This document shows, piece by piece, positions 17,229 to 26,412 of a stretch of 50,610 nt of DNA (its first letter is position 1; each line of letters starts with the position of its first letter). The position numbers were made by a program, and so were the translations under genes. The DNA lies in assembly GCA_945900775.1 (NCBI GenBank), contig CAMDJP010000016.1:1-50610 (forward strand), given 5' to 3'. Under the pieces are notes generated by a model. The model had not been told where the DNA came from and did no database searches. It was given only the letters and a program-made list of their open reading frames with translations. This DNA is from Akkermansia muciniphila. GTDB lineage: Bacteria > Verrucomicrobiota > Verrucomicrobiia > Limisphaerales > SIAT01.

Positions 17229-17241
17229 CCGTAGACTACGG
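17229..17241. promoter_or_regulatory. Inverted repeat upstream of the rodZ-like promoter
   Basis: CCGTAG-A-CTACGG is a perfect 6-bp inverted repeat around one base, 11 bp upstream of the -35 box of the candidate rodZ promoter. Its core GTAGACTAC recurs at 30680-30688. It could be an operator; no binding protein can be named. Confidence 0.3.
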
Positions 17242-17456
17242 CGCGTTCAGCCTCCGGACTTAGGGTGCAACTCGCCTTCACGGCACTTCTCGTGATGGGG
17301 CGAACGCGACTTGTTCGACCAGTTGAGCAGGTCGAAGTCGGGTGCGAAGCGCCTCAGACGGCTCGGTATCATGGAAGGTTGGAATAGTAATGAATTGATG
17401 ATGCAGCCTGCGCGCGAGGTGACACGAACTCACCGGAAGGAGCGGCCGACCGAGCT

Positions 17457-20276
17457 TCAAATCAGTTGCTGATTGCCCCCATCAGCGCCGGTGCCATCGA
17501 GGTCGAGCAACACGTCACGCGGCTTGGCACCGTTCGAGGGGCCGACGATGCCGCGGTCCTCGAGCACATCGAGCAGGCGCGCGGCGCGGCCGTAGCCGAG
17601 ACCCATCCGGCGCTGGAGCAGCGATGTGCTAGCCTTCTTCTCCTGTCGAATGACCTCAATGGCTTTCTCGAGGAGCTCCTCGTCCTCTTCGCTCGCCTCG
17701 ATGTCACCATCGAAGCTGCTGACGGGTTTCTGGAGCTTCTGGTGAATCTCCATCTCGTAGCTCGGCTTGCCTTGTTGGGCGATGAAATCCACGATACTCT
17801 GAATCTCCTGATCCGTGATAAGCACGCCCTGCGTACGGTTCAACTTCGCCGAACCGGGCTCTAGATAGAGCATGTCGCCCTTGCCGAGCAGTTTGTCAGC
17901 TCCCTTGGTGTCGAGAATGGTGCGGGAGTCGATAGATGAGGCGACTTGGAAGGCGATGCGCGCTGGGATGTTCGCCTTGATGATGCCAGTGATGACGTCC
18001 ACGCTCGGCCGCTGGGTGGCGACGATGACGTGGATGCCCGCCGCACGCGCCATCTGCGTCAGCCGGGCGATGAGTTGCTCCACATCCGCCGGCGCAACGA
18101 GCATCAGGTCGGCCAACTCGTCGATAATCACGACCACATAGCTGAGTCTCTCAGGGATGACGATCTCCTCTTCGCGCGGGACCGTGATTTCCTCGTCCAC
18201 CTCCACGGCGAAACCGTCCGCACCGGGCTCCACCTTCTCCTTCTTGGAGCTGAGTGGCAGCTCCGGCTCGATTGGAGGAATCGGCTTGTCCTTGGGCCGG
18301 TCGTTGAACGACTTGATGTTCCTCACGTTGACCCTGGCAAAGATTTTGTAACGTTTTTCCATCTCCTGCACCGCCCAGCGCAGGGCGAGGATCACCTTCT
18401 TCGGGTCGGTGACAACCGGCACGACGAGGTGCGGTAAGGCGTTGTACTGCTGCAACTCGACGACCTTCGGATCGATCATCACGAAGCGGAGTTGGTCGGG
18501 CGGAAACTTGTAGAGCAGCGAGGCGATGATGGAATTGATACAGACCGATTTGCCGGAGCCGGTCGATCCGGCGATGAGCAGGTGCGGCATCTCGCCGAGA
18601 TCGGCGATTATCGGCTCGCCGTACACGTCCTTACCTAGAGCGAGCGGGATGCGCGCCTTCGTATTGCGCCACGCGTCGGACTCGAGCAGGTCGCGCATGA
18701 TGACCTTCGTCTTGACCGCATTCGGCACCTCGATGCCAACGGAGCTTTTGCCCGGCACGGGCGCGAGAATATTGAGGCGCTCGGCCTTGAGCGCGGCGGC
18801 AATGTTGTTCGAAAGGCTCGTGATTTTCTCGAACTTCACACCCGGAGCCGGATGCAACTCATAACGCGTGATGGTCGGACCCTTTGTAATATCTCCAAGC
18901 GCGACCTCAATGTCGAACTGCGCGAGCGTCTGTTGCATCAGCCGCGCGTTGGCCATCAACTCCTCCTTCGTCTCGGTTGGCTTCACGGAGAGATCGGGGT
19001 GTTTCAGAAAATCGATCGGCGGCAACTGATAATTGCCAATCATCGGCGTGGAAGCGACGGTGACCGGCTTCGGCCGACGCTGTACAGGCTTCGGTTTAGG
19101 CACCACGGCCGGAGTCATTGACGTGGGCTCGGTCGGCGCGGAAACAGCGGCGACAGCCGGAATCTCCGCAGACGTGGATACAGCGACTTCAGCAGCAGCA
19201 TTCGGCGCCACTGTCGCGGATGCGATGTCGACGGTCGGGTCTGTCCCTTGCTCCTCTGCCATAGCGGCAGCTTTACGCGAACGCTTCTTCTCTTTCGTCT
19301 CCGCAGGCGGCTCAACAAGCCGGGTTTCGTCCAGATTACCAGCGGGGCTGCGACCAAGAATATCGGCGGCGGAAGCCGTGCCCAACTCGCGGGCAGAAAT
19401 GACCATGCCCTCCTCGGCTGGAGCGGGTTCCTTGGCGGCAACGGATTTACGCGAACGCGTTGAAACAGCACCGAACTGCGGCACGCTCAGATCGCGCACC
19501 AACGGCTCGGGCACGGGTTGCATGTCCGCACCAAGGTTGGTCTTGGGGGCCGGCTGAGCAAAATCCGCGGTCGACGCCGGTTCTTTCAGCCCCTTGCGCA
19601 CGCGATCGGCACGGTCGATCTGCTCCTGTAATTCACGCGCCTGCTTCTCGAGATTGCGCGCACGACCTTCGAGCGAACTCTTCTCAACCGAGCCGACGAA
19701 TTCCTCTTCCCGTGGCACGGCAACCCGCCCCTCACGCCAGACGCACCACTTTTCACGCACCCAGTCGCCGAGTTGGAAGTTTGTTAGGAACAACAGACTG
19801 ACAAGGTAGAGGACAAGGAAAATGATTGTCGCACCAACGACGTTGAAGTGGCTGAAGACGTAGTTGTAGAAGAACTCGCCGATGAAGCCGCCGGCGTTCG
19901 ACACGCCGAGGCCGTTCTTGATGCGATCGGAATGATAGAGCGAAAGCGTGCAAGCACCACACAGCACCAGCACCAGTGCCCACGGCCAGCGGCGCAGCAA
20001 CGGGCCGAGGTTCGGGATGAAGTACGCGAGACCAAAGATGAGCAGCAAGGGCGCGACAAGATAACCCGACGCGCCGAGCAGCGAGAAGACCGCGAAGGCT
20101 GTCCACGCACCGAACCCACCAATCCAGTTGTGCTTGCGTGCGGCCTCCGTCGAGCCGAGATCCAGCTTGTCGTACGAAAAGGTCGCCAACAGCAAAAGCA
20201 CCGCCGCGCCGACCAAAATAATGCCGACGACATCGCTGCGATCCCGCTGTTGCTCCCTCCCTGACGAATCCTTCAT
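17457..20276 (-). CDS. ftsK: DNA translocase FtsK/SpoIIIE
   Basis: 939 residues from ATG 20276 (a TTG two codons upstream is possible). Four transmembrane spans occupy the first ~175 residues. A variable linker with Pro/Ala/Val-rich sequence follows to about 420. The motor domain has Walker A AGSTGSGKS (Lys576) and a Walker B-type VVVIIDELADL. The C-terminal winged-helix gamma domain (GYGRAARLLDVLEDRGIVG), which reads KOPS-type sites, is present. FtsK pumps DNA at the division septum and activates dimer resolution. An insertion of about 45 charged residues (KDKPIPPIEPELPLSSKKEK region) sits between the walker motifs, as in other FtsK proteins of this phylum. It begins 12 bp after the mobA-like stop. 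Confidence 0.96.
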   Translation of the reverse strand: MKDSSGREQQRDRSDVVGIILVGAAVLLLLATFSYDKLDLGSTEAARKHNWIGGFGAWTAFAVFSLLGASGYLVAPLLLIFGLAYFIPNLGPLLRRWPWALVLVLCGACTLSLYHSDRIKNGLGVSNAGGFIGEFFYNYVFSHFNVVGATIIFLVLYLVSLLFLTNFQLGDWVREKWCVWREGRVAVPREEEFVGSVEKSSLEGRARNLEKQARELQEQIDRADRVRKGLKEPASTADFAQPAPKTNLGADMQPVPEPLVRDLSVPQFGAVSTRSRKSVAAKEPAPAEEGMVISARELGTASAADILGRSPAGNLDETRLVEPPAETKEKKRSRKAAAMAEEQGTDPTVDIASATVAPNAAAEVAVSTSAEIPAVAAVSAPTEPTSMTPAVVPKPKPVQRRPKPVTVASTPMIGNYQLPPIDFLKHPDLSVKPTETKEELMANARLMQQTLAQFDIEVALGDITKGPTITRYELHPAPGVKFEKITSLSNNIAAALKAERLNILAPVPGKSSVGIEVPNAVKTKVIMRDLLESDAWRNTKARIPLALGKDVYGEPIIADLGEMPHLLIAGSTGSGKSVCINSIIASLLYKFPPDQLRFVMIDPKVVELQQYNALPHLVVPVVTDPKKVILALRWAVQEMEKRYKIFARVNVRNIKSFNDRPKDKPIPPIEPELPLSSKKEKVEPGADGFAVEVDEEITVPREEEIVIPERLSYVVVIIDELADLMLVAPADVEQLIARLTQMARAAGIHVIVATQRPSVDVITGIIKANIPARIAFQVASSIDSRTILDTKGADKLLGKGDMLYLEPGSAKLNRTQGVLITDQEIQSIVDFIAQQGKPSYEMEIHQKLQKPVSSFDGDIEASEEDEELLEKAIEVIRQEKKASTSLLQRRMGLGYGRAARLLDVLEDRGIVGPSNGAKPRDVLLDLDGTGADGGNQQLI

Positions 20277-20288
20277 TGCCAATGCCGA

Positions 20289-20909
20289 CTACATCACGAA
20301 CTTTCGCGATTGGAAAGCCGCAAATGCGGTGCGGAGTGCAACCAAGCGCTTTGCCGCGGCCATCTCTAGTGGCGTGTTCAAATTTGTAATATCGGCTGCT
20401 TCGCTTGACGGCAGCCTCAACCGTTTCGCGCGCAACACACGAGCGAGCGTTTGGACCGAAAGCTCACCCTCCTGAATCTGCCGTTCCACCCGCGGCAAAG
20501 CCTCCCGCCGGATGAGGAATGGAAACCCAGCCCCTTCTGCGCTAGTTGTGAAGACAGCGATTGGTTTTTTGCTTTTCGGCTTGGCCGCTTGGATTACGCG
20601 CTTGAGCAATCCCGGTGTAACAAACGGCATATCGCAGGAGAGGAAGAGCACCGCCGAGGCTTGCGTGGTAACGAGCCCGGTGAAGATGCCTCCGAGCGGT
20701 CCACAGCGCGGCACGAGGTCCCGCCGGATGACGCGTGTCGGCAGGCCAAGCGCACCAGCCACAGTCCGCGCATGGCCGAGCAGCGTCCGGCCGCCGAGGC
20801 GCAGGCGCGCCTTGTCGCGGCCCATCCGCGCGCTCTGCCCCCCGGCGAGTATACAGACCTCGATAAGGGTATGCCGGACGGCTTTGGCTGGGCTGATAGT
20901 GCGCGGCAC
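20289..20909 (-). CDS. mobA: MobA-like molybdenum cofactor guanylyltransferase
   Basis: 206 residues from GTG 20909. The nucleotidyltransferase signature LAGGQSARMGRDK lies at residues 21-33, with the metal-binding region LFLSCDMPFV further on. MobA joins GMP to molybdopterin to give the guanine dinucleotide cofactor. The family is related to other NTP transferases, so the exact substrate is inferred. No other molybdenum cofactor gene is in the window, and ActB here is not expected to bind molybdenum. It is 12 bp upstream of ftsK and divergent from rpsB. Confidence 0.82.
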   Translation of the reverse strand: MPRTISPAKAVRHTLIEVCILAGGQSARMGRDKARLRLGGRTLLGHARTVAGALGLPTRVIRRDLVPRCGPLGGIFTGLVTTQASAVLFLSCDMPFVTPGLLKRVIQAAKPKSKKPIAVFTTSAEGAGFPFLIRREALPRVERQIQEGELSVQTLARVLRAKRLRLPSSEAADITNLNTPLEMAAAKRLVALRTAFAAFQSRKFVM

Positions 20910-20957
20910 GACGCGACTGTGACGCTTCTGGCGGCTCTTTTCAGCCGAAAAATAAGT

Positions 20958-21138
20958 TTGCCACGGGGAGTACCTTTGTTAGGCTTCACATCCCTTTCCG
21001 TCAAAAGCGGCGAGGGTTGAACGGCCTTAAATAGCCGGTGCCCGTGTGGGTATCGGCGGCCACAATAACACCAAACACAATCCCGTGTTCCGCGGGATGA
21101 TTCGCCGCGAGGCGGATTTCTAACAAAGGAAAAATACA
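20958..21138 (+). promoter_or_regulatory. Candidate rpsB promoter and structured leader
   Basis: TTGCCA (20958) and TAGGCT (20980) are spaced by 16 bp and would give a leader of about 145 nt. Near the gene the leader can form either CGCGG...CCGCG or the later CGCC-GCGA-GGCG hairpin (GNRA-type loop); the two share bases. The ribosome binding site AAGGA lies 8 bases before the GTG. Control of rpsB by its leader is known in several phyla, but this element was not matched to any known family. Confidence 0.3.
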
Positions 21139-21921
21139 GTGATCAACATTGGTATCAAAGAATTGCTGGAAGCCGGCGTCCATTTCGGCCACCAGACCCG
21201 CCGCTGGAACCCCAAGATGAAGCAATTCATCTTCGAGGCGCGTAACGGCATCCACGTCATCGATCTCAGCAAGACCACCACGCAGCTTCAGGTCGCGTGC
21301 GATTTCCTCGCCGCCACTGTGGCCAAGGGTGGCAATGTGCTTTTCGTCGGCACCAAGAAGCAGGCGCAGCAGGCCGTGAGGGAGGCCGCGGAGGCCTGCG
21401 GCCAGATGCACGTCACCGAGCGTTGGCTCGGCGGCACGCTCACCAACCTCGCGACCGTCAAAAACTCTCTCAAGCGCCTCGACACGATTGAGAAAATGGA
21501 AGGTGACGGTTCCATCAACAATTACGTCAAGCAGGAGCAGGCTTCCATCCGGCGCGAGAAGGCCCGCCTCATCAAAAACCTCGGCGGTCTGCGCGCGCTG
21601 AAGGTCCAACCTGACGTGATGTTCGTCGTGGACATCAAGCGCGAGCACAACGCCGTGGCCGAGGCCCGCAAACTCAAGATTCCGCTCGTCGCCATCGTGG
21701 ACACCAACTGCGACCCCGATCTGGTGAACTACCCGATTGCGGGCAACGACGACGCCATCCGCTCCGTCCGTATCTTCCTCGGCACCATCACCGCCGTGAT
21801 TGCCGGGGCCAAAGGCGAGTACGAGGCCAAGTACGCCCGCGCCAAGAAGGTCGAGGCTGCGCCCGCTGAGGTCGCCCCCGCGGCCCCTGCCGAGACCGCA
21901 CCGGCGCCGGCTGGCAAGTAA
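21139..21921 (+). CDS. rpsB: 30S ribosomal protein S2
   Basis: 260 residues from GTG 21139 with AAGGA 8 bases upstream. Typical S2 motifs are visible: LLEAGVHFGHQTRRWNPKM at the start, VLFVGTKKQAQ, WLGGTLTN, and the closing PIAGNDDAIRSV. The last ~30 residues form an Ala/Pro/Glu tail beyond the core S2 fold. S2 is among the last proteins to join the small subunit. It heads the conserved order rpsB-tsf-pyrH-frr, with tsf 93 bp downstream. Confidence 0.98.
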   Translation: MINIGIKELLEAGVHFGHQTRRWNPKMKQFIFEARNGIHVIDLSKTTTQLQVACDFLAATVAKGGNVLFVGTKKQAQQAVREAAEACGQMHVTERWLGGTLTNLATVKNSLKRLDTIEKMEGDGSINNYVKQEQASIRREKARLIKNLGGLRALKVQPDVMFVVDIKREHNAVAEARKLKIPLVAIVDTNCDPDLVNYPIAGNDDAIRSVRIFLGTITAVIAGAKGEYEAKYARAKKVEAAPAEVAPAAPAETAPAPAGK

Positions 21922-22014
21922 GCTCTTCCAATGCGTTCCGCGTGGGTGGGTCTCCCCCTGCGCGGACGCTTTGGTGAACTCCCGCCCCAACGAAACCCAA
22001 ACGAACTGATTTTT

Positions 22015-22857
22015 ATGGCTGAGATTACCCCCGCCCTCGTCGGCAAGCTCCGTGAGATGACCGGCGCCGGCCTGATGGATTGCAAGAACGCGCTCGTCGA
22101 GTCGCAAGGCGACCTGCAGGGCGCTGTGGACGTGCTCCGCAAGAAGGGCGCCGCCAGCGCCGCCAAGAAGGCAACGCGCGAAGCCAAGGAGGGCGTCATC
22201 GCCCAGCACGTGACGTCTGGCGCCAAGACCGGCGTGCTCGTCGAGATTAACTGCGAGACCGATTTCGTCGCGAAGAACGACTCCTTCGGCCTCTTCTGTG
22301 CCGACATTGCCAAGAAGATTGCCGCCAACCCCAGCGTTGATCTCGAGGCTGACCGTACCGCTGCCGTCGCCAAGATTGGCGAGAACATCAAGATTACCCG
22401 CCACCAGCGCCTCGAGGTGCAGGGAGCCGGGGCTGTCGCCGCCTACATCCATACCGGCGCCAAGGTCGGCGTGCTGGTCGAGGTTGGCTGCAGCAAGGAA
22501 GCCACCACCGCGACCGAGGACTTCAAACAGATTGTCCGCGACATCACCCTCCAGATTGCCGCAGCCCATCCGACCGCCGTCAGCCGTGAGCAGGTGTCGG
22601 CCGAGGTCATCCAGCGCGAGGACGAAATCGCCCGCAACTCCGACGCTCTCAAGGGGAAACCCGCGGCCGCGATGGAAAACATCCTCAAAGGCAAACGCGA
22701 GAAGTTCTTCCAGACCACCTGCCTCGTGGACCAAGGCTTCGTGAAGAATCCCGATGTGACCGTGAAGGCCCACCTCGGCACCGTTTCCAAGCAGCTTGGT
22801 GACGAGTTGACCGTACGACGTTTCCTGCGCTTCCAGGTCGGCGAGGCTCTCGCGTAA
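22015..22857 (+). CDS. tsf: Translation elongation factor Ts
   Basis: 280 residues from ATG 22015, where the conserved start MAEITPALVGKLREMTGAG begins; the frame is open further upstream but that part does not resemble EF-Ts. The N-terminal UBA-like region carries the hallmark TGAGLMDCKNAL, and the core has NCETDFVAKND. EF-Ts is the nucleotide exchange factor for EF-Tu. It follows rpsB and is ended by a strong intrinsic terminator, so pyrH and frr probably have their own promoter. Confidence 0.97.
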   Translation: MAEITPALVGKLREMTGAGLMDCKNALVESQGDLQGAVDVLRKKGAASAAKKATREAKEGVIAQHVTSGAKTGVLVEINCETDFVAKNDSFGLFCADIAKKIAANPSVDLEADRTAAVAKIGENIKITRHQRLEVQGAGAVAAYIHTGAKVGVLVEVGCSKEATTATEDFKQIVRDITLQIAAAHPTAVSREQVSAEVIQREDEIARNSDALKGKPAAAMENILKGKREKFFQTTCLVDQGFVKNPDVTVKAHLGTVSKQLGDELTVRRFLRFQVGEALA

Positions 22858-22886
22858 GGCGAGTTCGGCAACGAAACCGGTTTCAT

Positions 22887-22920
22887 ACCGCGTCTCCGAA
22901 AGGGGGCGCGGTTTTTATTT
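22887..22920 (+). terminator. Intrinsic terminator after tsf
   Basis: An 11-bp stem (ACCGCGTCTCC with GGGGGCGCGGT, two G-U pairs) closed by a GAAA loop is followed by TTTTTATTT. It begins 30 bp after the tsf stop. Confidence 0.9.
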
Positions 22921-22970
22921 CCAGACTTCGAGAGTGAAGCTACGGCTCCTTTTCTTTCCCGTTAGATTGA

Positions 22971-23732
<762 letters not shown>

Positions 23733-23798
23733 GCGCGGGCGCCACATAGACCAATTTTTCAACCGCTACACTTCGATCTAAAAACTTGGAGGAAAATT

Positions 23799-24359
23799 AT
23801 GGCACTCGATGATATCCTGCTGGAAGCCGAGGAAAAAATGCTCAAAAGCGAAGAACATCTCGTGCACGAACTCACGGGCGTGCGCACCGGCAAAGCCTCG
23901 CCGTCGCTCGTCGAAAACATCGTCATCGAAGTGTACGGCTCGAACATGCGTATCCGCGAAGCTGCCACAATCACCTGTCCCGAGCCTCGCTCGCTGCTCA
24001 TCCAACCGTGGGACAGCACCAACACGCAGGCCATTGAGAAGGGTATTCTCAAGTCCAACCTCGGCCTCAACCCTTCCGTGCAGGGCAAGCTCATCCGCAT
24101 CAGCCTCCCTGACCTTTCCACCGAGCGCCGTCAGGAATTCGTGAAGCTCGTTAAGAAGATGACCGAAGAGGCCCGTGTGGCCGCGCGTCACAACCGCCGC
24201 GAAGCGCTCGAGCTCGTGAAGAAGGCCGGCAAAGAAGGCGGCGTAACCGAGGACGACCTGGAGAACGCGGAGAAGGAAGTCCAGAAGCTCACCGACCAAT
24301 GTATCGTCAAGCTCGACGCCCATCTCGCCACGAAGGAGAAGGAAATTATGACCGTCTGA
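23799..24359 (+). CDS. frr: Ribosome recycling factor
   Basis: 186 residues, the normal length. A strong ribosome binding site (GGAGG, 6 bases before ATG) precedes it. Family features: the hinge-region motif VRTGKASP near residue 30, ITCPEPRSLLIQPWD, and SLPDLSTERRQEFVKLVKKM. It splits post-termination ribosomes together with EF-G. It is the last gene of the classical rpsB-tsf-pyrH-frr series, with the YlbF-family gene following after 66 bp. Confidence 0.97.
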   Translation: MALDDILLEAEEKMLKSEEHLVHELTGVRTGKASPSLVENIVIEVYGSNMRIREAATITCPEPRSLLIQPWDSTNTQAIEKGILKSNLGLNPSVQGKLIRISLPDLSTERRQEFVKLVKKMTEEARVAARHNRREALELVKKAGKEGGVTEDDLENAEKEVQKLTDQCIVKLDAHLATKEKEIMTV

Positions 24360-24425
24360 CGGCCCTTGCGCCGTCTACCCCCCGTGCTAGAGTGATTATT
24401 CGCGATAACATACCGACTTAAAATT

Positions 24426-24836
24426 ATGCATCCCACTTTCTCAAACGAACTCATCGAGACCAAGACCAACGAGCTCTGCCAGACCATTCTCGCGCAGCCT
24501 GATTTTGGTGATCTCTTCAAGAAAATCGAAGCCTTCCTCGGCGACGAAGGAGCGAAGTACCAGTACCAGATGCTCAGCGACCGCGGCGCGATGCTGCAGC
24601 AGAAACAGGATCTCGGCAGCAAGGTCACCGACGAAGAGGTCACCGACTTCGAGACGGCCCGCTCGAAATTTCTCGAGAACCCTGTGGCCAAGGATTTCCT
24701 CAGCGCCCAGCAGGAAGTTCGCCTCGTGCAAGACGCGATCCACCAGCAAATCGCGAAGACCTTCGAGCTGGGCCGGTTGCCGAAGATTGAGGATTACGAC
24801 GACGGAAGTTGCGGTACCGGGTGCGGCTGCCACTGA
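24426..24836 (+). CDS. YlbF/YmcA-family protein with Cys-rich tail
   Basis: 136 residues, mostly helical and acidic. The body (about residues 8-115: ETKTNELCQTILAQPDF ... QQEVRLVQDAIHQQIAKTF) resembles the YlbF/YmcA (Com_YlbF) family. In Bacillus, YlbF, YmcA and YaaT form a complex that assists RNase Y and has been reported to carry iron-sulfur clusters. The C-terminus is CGTGCGCH with Cys129, Cys133, Cys135 and His136, which could bind a metal or cluster. It lies 66 bp after frr. The role here is inferred from the family; the family call itself rests on pattern rather than a search. Confidence 0.7.
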   Translation: MHPTFSNELIETKTNELCQTILAQPDFGDLFKKIEAFLGDEGAKYQYQMLSDRGAMLQQKQDLGSKVTDEEVTDFETARSKFLENPVAKDFLSAQQEVRLVQDAIHQQIAKTFELGRLPKIEDYDDGSCGTGCGCH

Positions 24837-25076
24837 GCGCGGTATCGCGTCACTTAAGAAGTTCCCCGCGTACGCGCACAAGTGCGCCTCCTTCTCTTTC
24901 CACGGCTCGAGCTTCGGCGGCAAAGGCGAAGGCAACAAAGCAGACGCACGAGAGTAACGCCCCGCGGAAGGTGTTGATGGACGTGAGTGTAGAATTTAAT
25001 TACGACCGAGGTAAGCGCCCGAGTGATTCGAAAAAAGAAACTTTCCGCTGCGAATGTGCCTCGTTACGGTGGGCGC

Positions 25077-26003
25077 ATGCACAATTTATCCCGCCGTGAT
25101 TTTCTCAGCCGCTCCAGCCTCACCACTGCTGGGCTAGCGCTCGCGACCGTCGCGCGCGCCATCGAGCCTTTCAAACGCCCCGGCCAGCCGGTGCTGCGCC
25201 TGAGCCTCGCGGCCTACTCGTTTCGCCAGTTCTTCAAGGACGGCCAGCGAGCGGAGAAAGGGGCCGCACTCGCGCGCACCATTGACCTCTTCCAGTTTCT
25301 CGACTTCTGCGCGGACCACCACTGTGAAGGTGCCGAGCTGACCAGTTACTTTTTCCCAAAGGAAACGGATGCCGCCTTCTTGCATCGGCTCCGCCGACAC
25401 GCCTTCCTTCGCGGGTTGGCCATCAGCGGCACGGCGGTGGGCAATAATTTTACGCACCCGAAGGGCGAGGTACGCGACCGCGAAATTGCGTTGGTGAAAC
25501 TCTGGACCGACCATGCGGCCGCACTCGGCTCGGCGCATGTGCGCGTCTTCGCCGGCCAGAGCAAGACACTGACCAAGACCGACGCGGAGAAGAACGTCAT
25601 CACTGCGCTCGAGGAGTGCTGCGATTACGCTGGGAAACGCGGAGTCTTCCTCGGCCTTGAAAATCATGACAGCATCGGCACGGGCGAAAATCTCATCCGG
25701 CTAATGAAGTCGGTCCAGAGCCCCTGGCTCGGCGTAAACCTCGACTCGGGCAACTTCCACACAGGCGACCCGTACCTCGATTTTGAACAAGCGCTACCTT
25801 ACGCGGTGAACATCCAGCTCAAGACAGAAATCCGGCGCGCGGGCGCGCTCAAGTCCGAGACAGCCGACCTGCCGCGCCTCGTGAAATTGATGCGCTCGGC
25901 GAACTATCAGGGTTTTGTCGCGCTCGAATACGAATCGGCCGAGGACCCGTTCACGGCTATCCCAGCGACGCTGCAGCAGCTCAAAAAGCTCTTTGCATCC
26001 TGA
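25077..26003 (+). CDS. Sugar phosphate isomerase/epimerase-like protein, Tat-exported
   Basis: 308 residues from ATG 25077, chosen because it places a twin-arginine signal (SRRDFLSRSSLTTAGLALA) at the very start; a GTG at 25023 is in frame. The rest is an AP-endonuclease-2/xylose isomerase-like TIM barrel: LSLAAYSFRQF, CEGAELTSYFFPKE, GVFLGLENHDSIG, GVNLDSGNFHTGDPY, and QGFVALEYES close to the end. Glu and Asp residues in these motifs are the usual metal ligands. Such exported isomerases are numerous in Planctomycetes and Verrucomicrobia and are thought to act in periplasmic sugar processing. Substrate unknown. No obvious operon partner. Confidence 0.88.
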   Translation: MHNLSRRDFLSRSSLTTAGLALATVARAIEPFKRPGQPVLRLSLAAYSFRQFFKDGQRAEKGAALARTIDLFQFLDFCADHHCEGAELTSYFFPKETDAAFLHRLRRHAFLRGLAISGTAVGNNFTHPKGEVRDREIALVKLWTDHAAALGSAHVRVFAGQSKTLTKTDAEKNVITALEECCDYAGKRGVFLGLENHDSIGTGENLIRLMKSVQSPWLGVNLDSGNFHTGDPYLDFEQALPYAVNIQLKTEIRRAGALKSETADLPRLVKLMRSANYQGFVALEYESAEDPFTAIPATLQQLKKLFAS

Positions 26004-26034
26004 CCGGCGGGTGGAGAGAGCGCCGTTGTACTAG

Positions 26035-26412
26035 GTTTGCGCGAAAGAATTCCGCGTCCCTCTTCGTTATTGCTATACCCAATCCGACCGCGTCCTGCTT
26101 CTCACCTTGGGCGCCACGGGTGTTCCCCTGCTCGCACTATTATTCTCCAGTGTGCTGGAAACGCTGAGGAATTTCCTGTGGGCCTGTTTTACGCTGACTT
26201 ACGCCGCCCTGCTAATGGATTTGTTCCGGTCGCTGACCATCGAGATTGATGCACGGCAACTGCGCCGACAGTTCGTCCACGACGTGATGCTGTTACTTCC
26301 CCGCGCTCTCGCCGGACGAACCGTCCCCGGCATTCTTCACGTGCTTATCGAACCACGCGAGCATCTCATGCAGCGTGTGACCAACCGACTCGCGCGCGAC
26401 ATAATTATGTGA
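26035..26412 (+). pseudogene. Possible remnant of a small membrane protein gene
   Basis: The frame opens at 26035 after a TAG and closes at 26410-26412, with TTG 26107 as its only reasonable start. Residues read VPLRYCYTQSDRVLLLTLGA, then two hydrophobic stretches (LLALLFSSVLETL; FLWACFTLTYAALLMDLF) and an IEIDARQLRRQF segment, which looks protein-like. The last 120 bp overlap the 3' end of the S9 peptidase gene antisense, where the sequence becomes shadow-like. I read it as a truncated 5' part of a lost membrane protein; no family was recognised. Confidence 0.3.

Noticed and set aside
17212-17240. Plus-strand promoter TTGACA ... TAGACT
   Set aside because: Spacing is only 14 bp and no plus-strand gene follows; the minus-strand reading (TTGTCA-N17-TACTTT before the rodZ-like gene) explains the same bases better.
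21001-22773. 590-codon minus-strand open frame
   Set aside because: It lies antisense to rpsB and tsf, both of which are unmistakable; the predicted product is a composition artefact (Leu/Gly/His/Asp-rich).
24358-24375. Hairpin GACGGC-N6-GCCGTC after frr as a terminator
   Set aside because: The stem is only 6 bp and no T-run follows; read-through into the YlbF-family gene is as likely.
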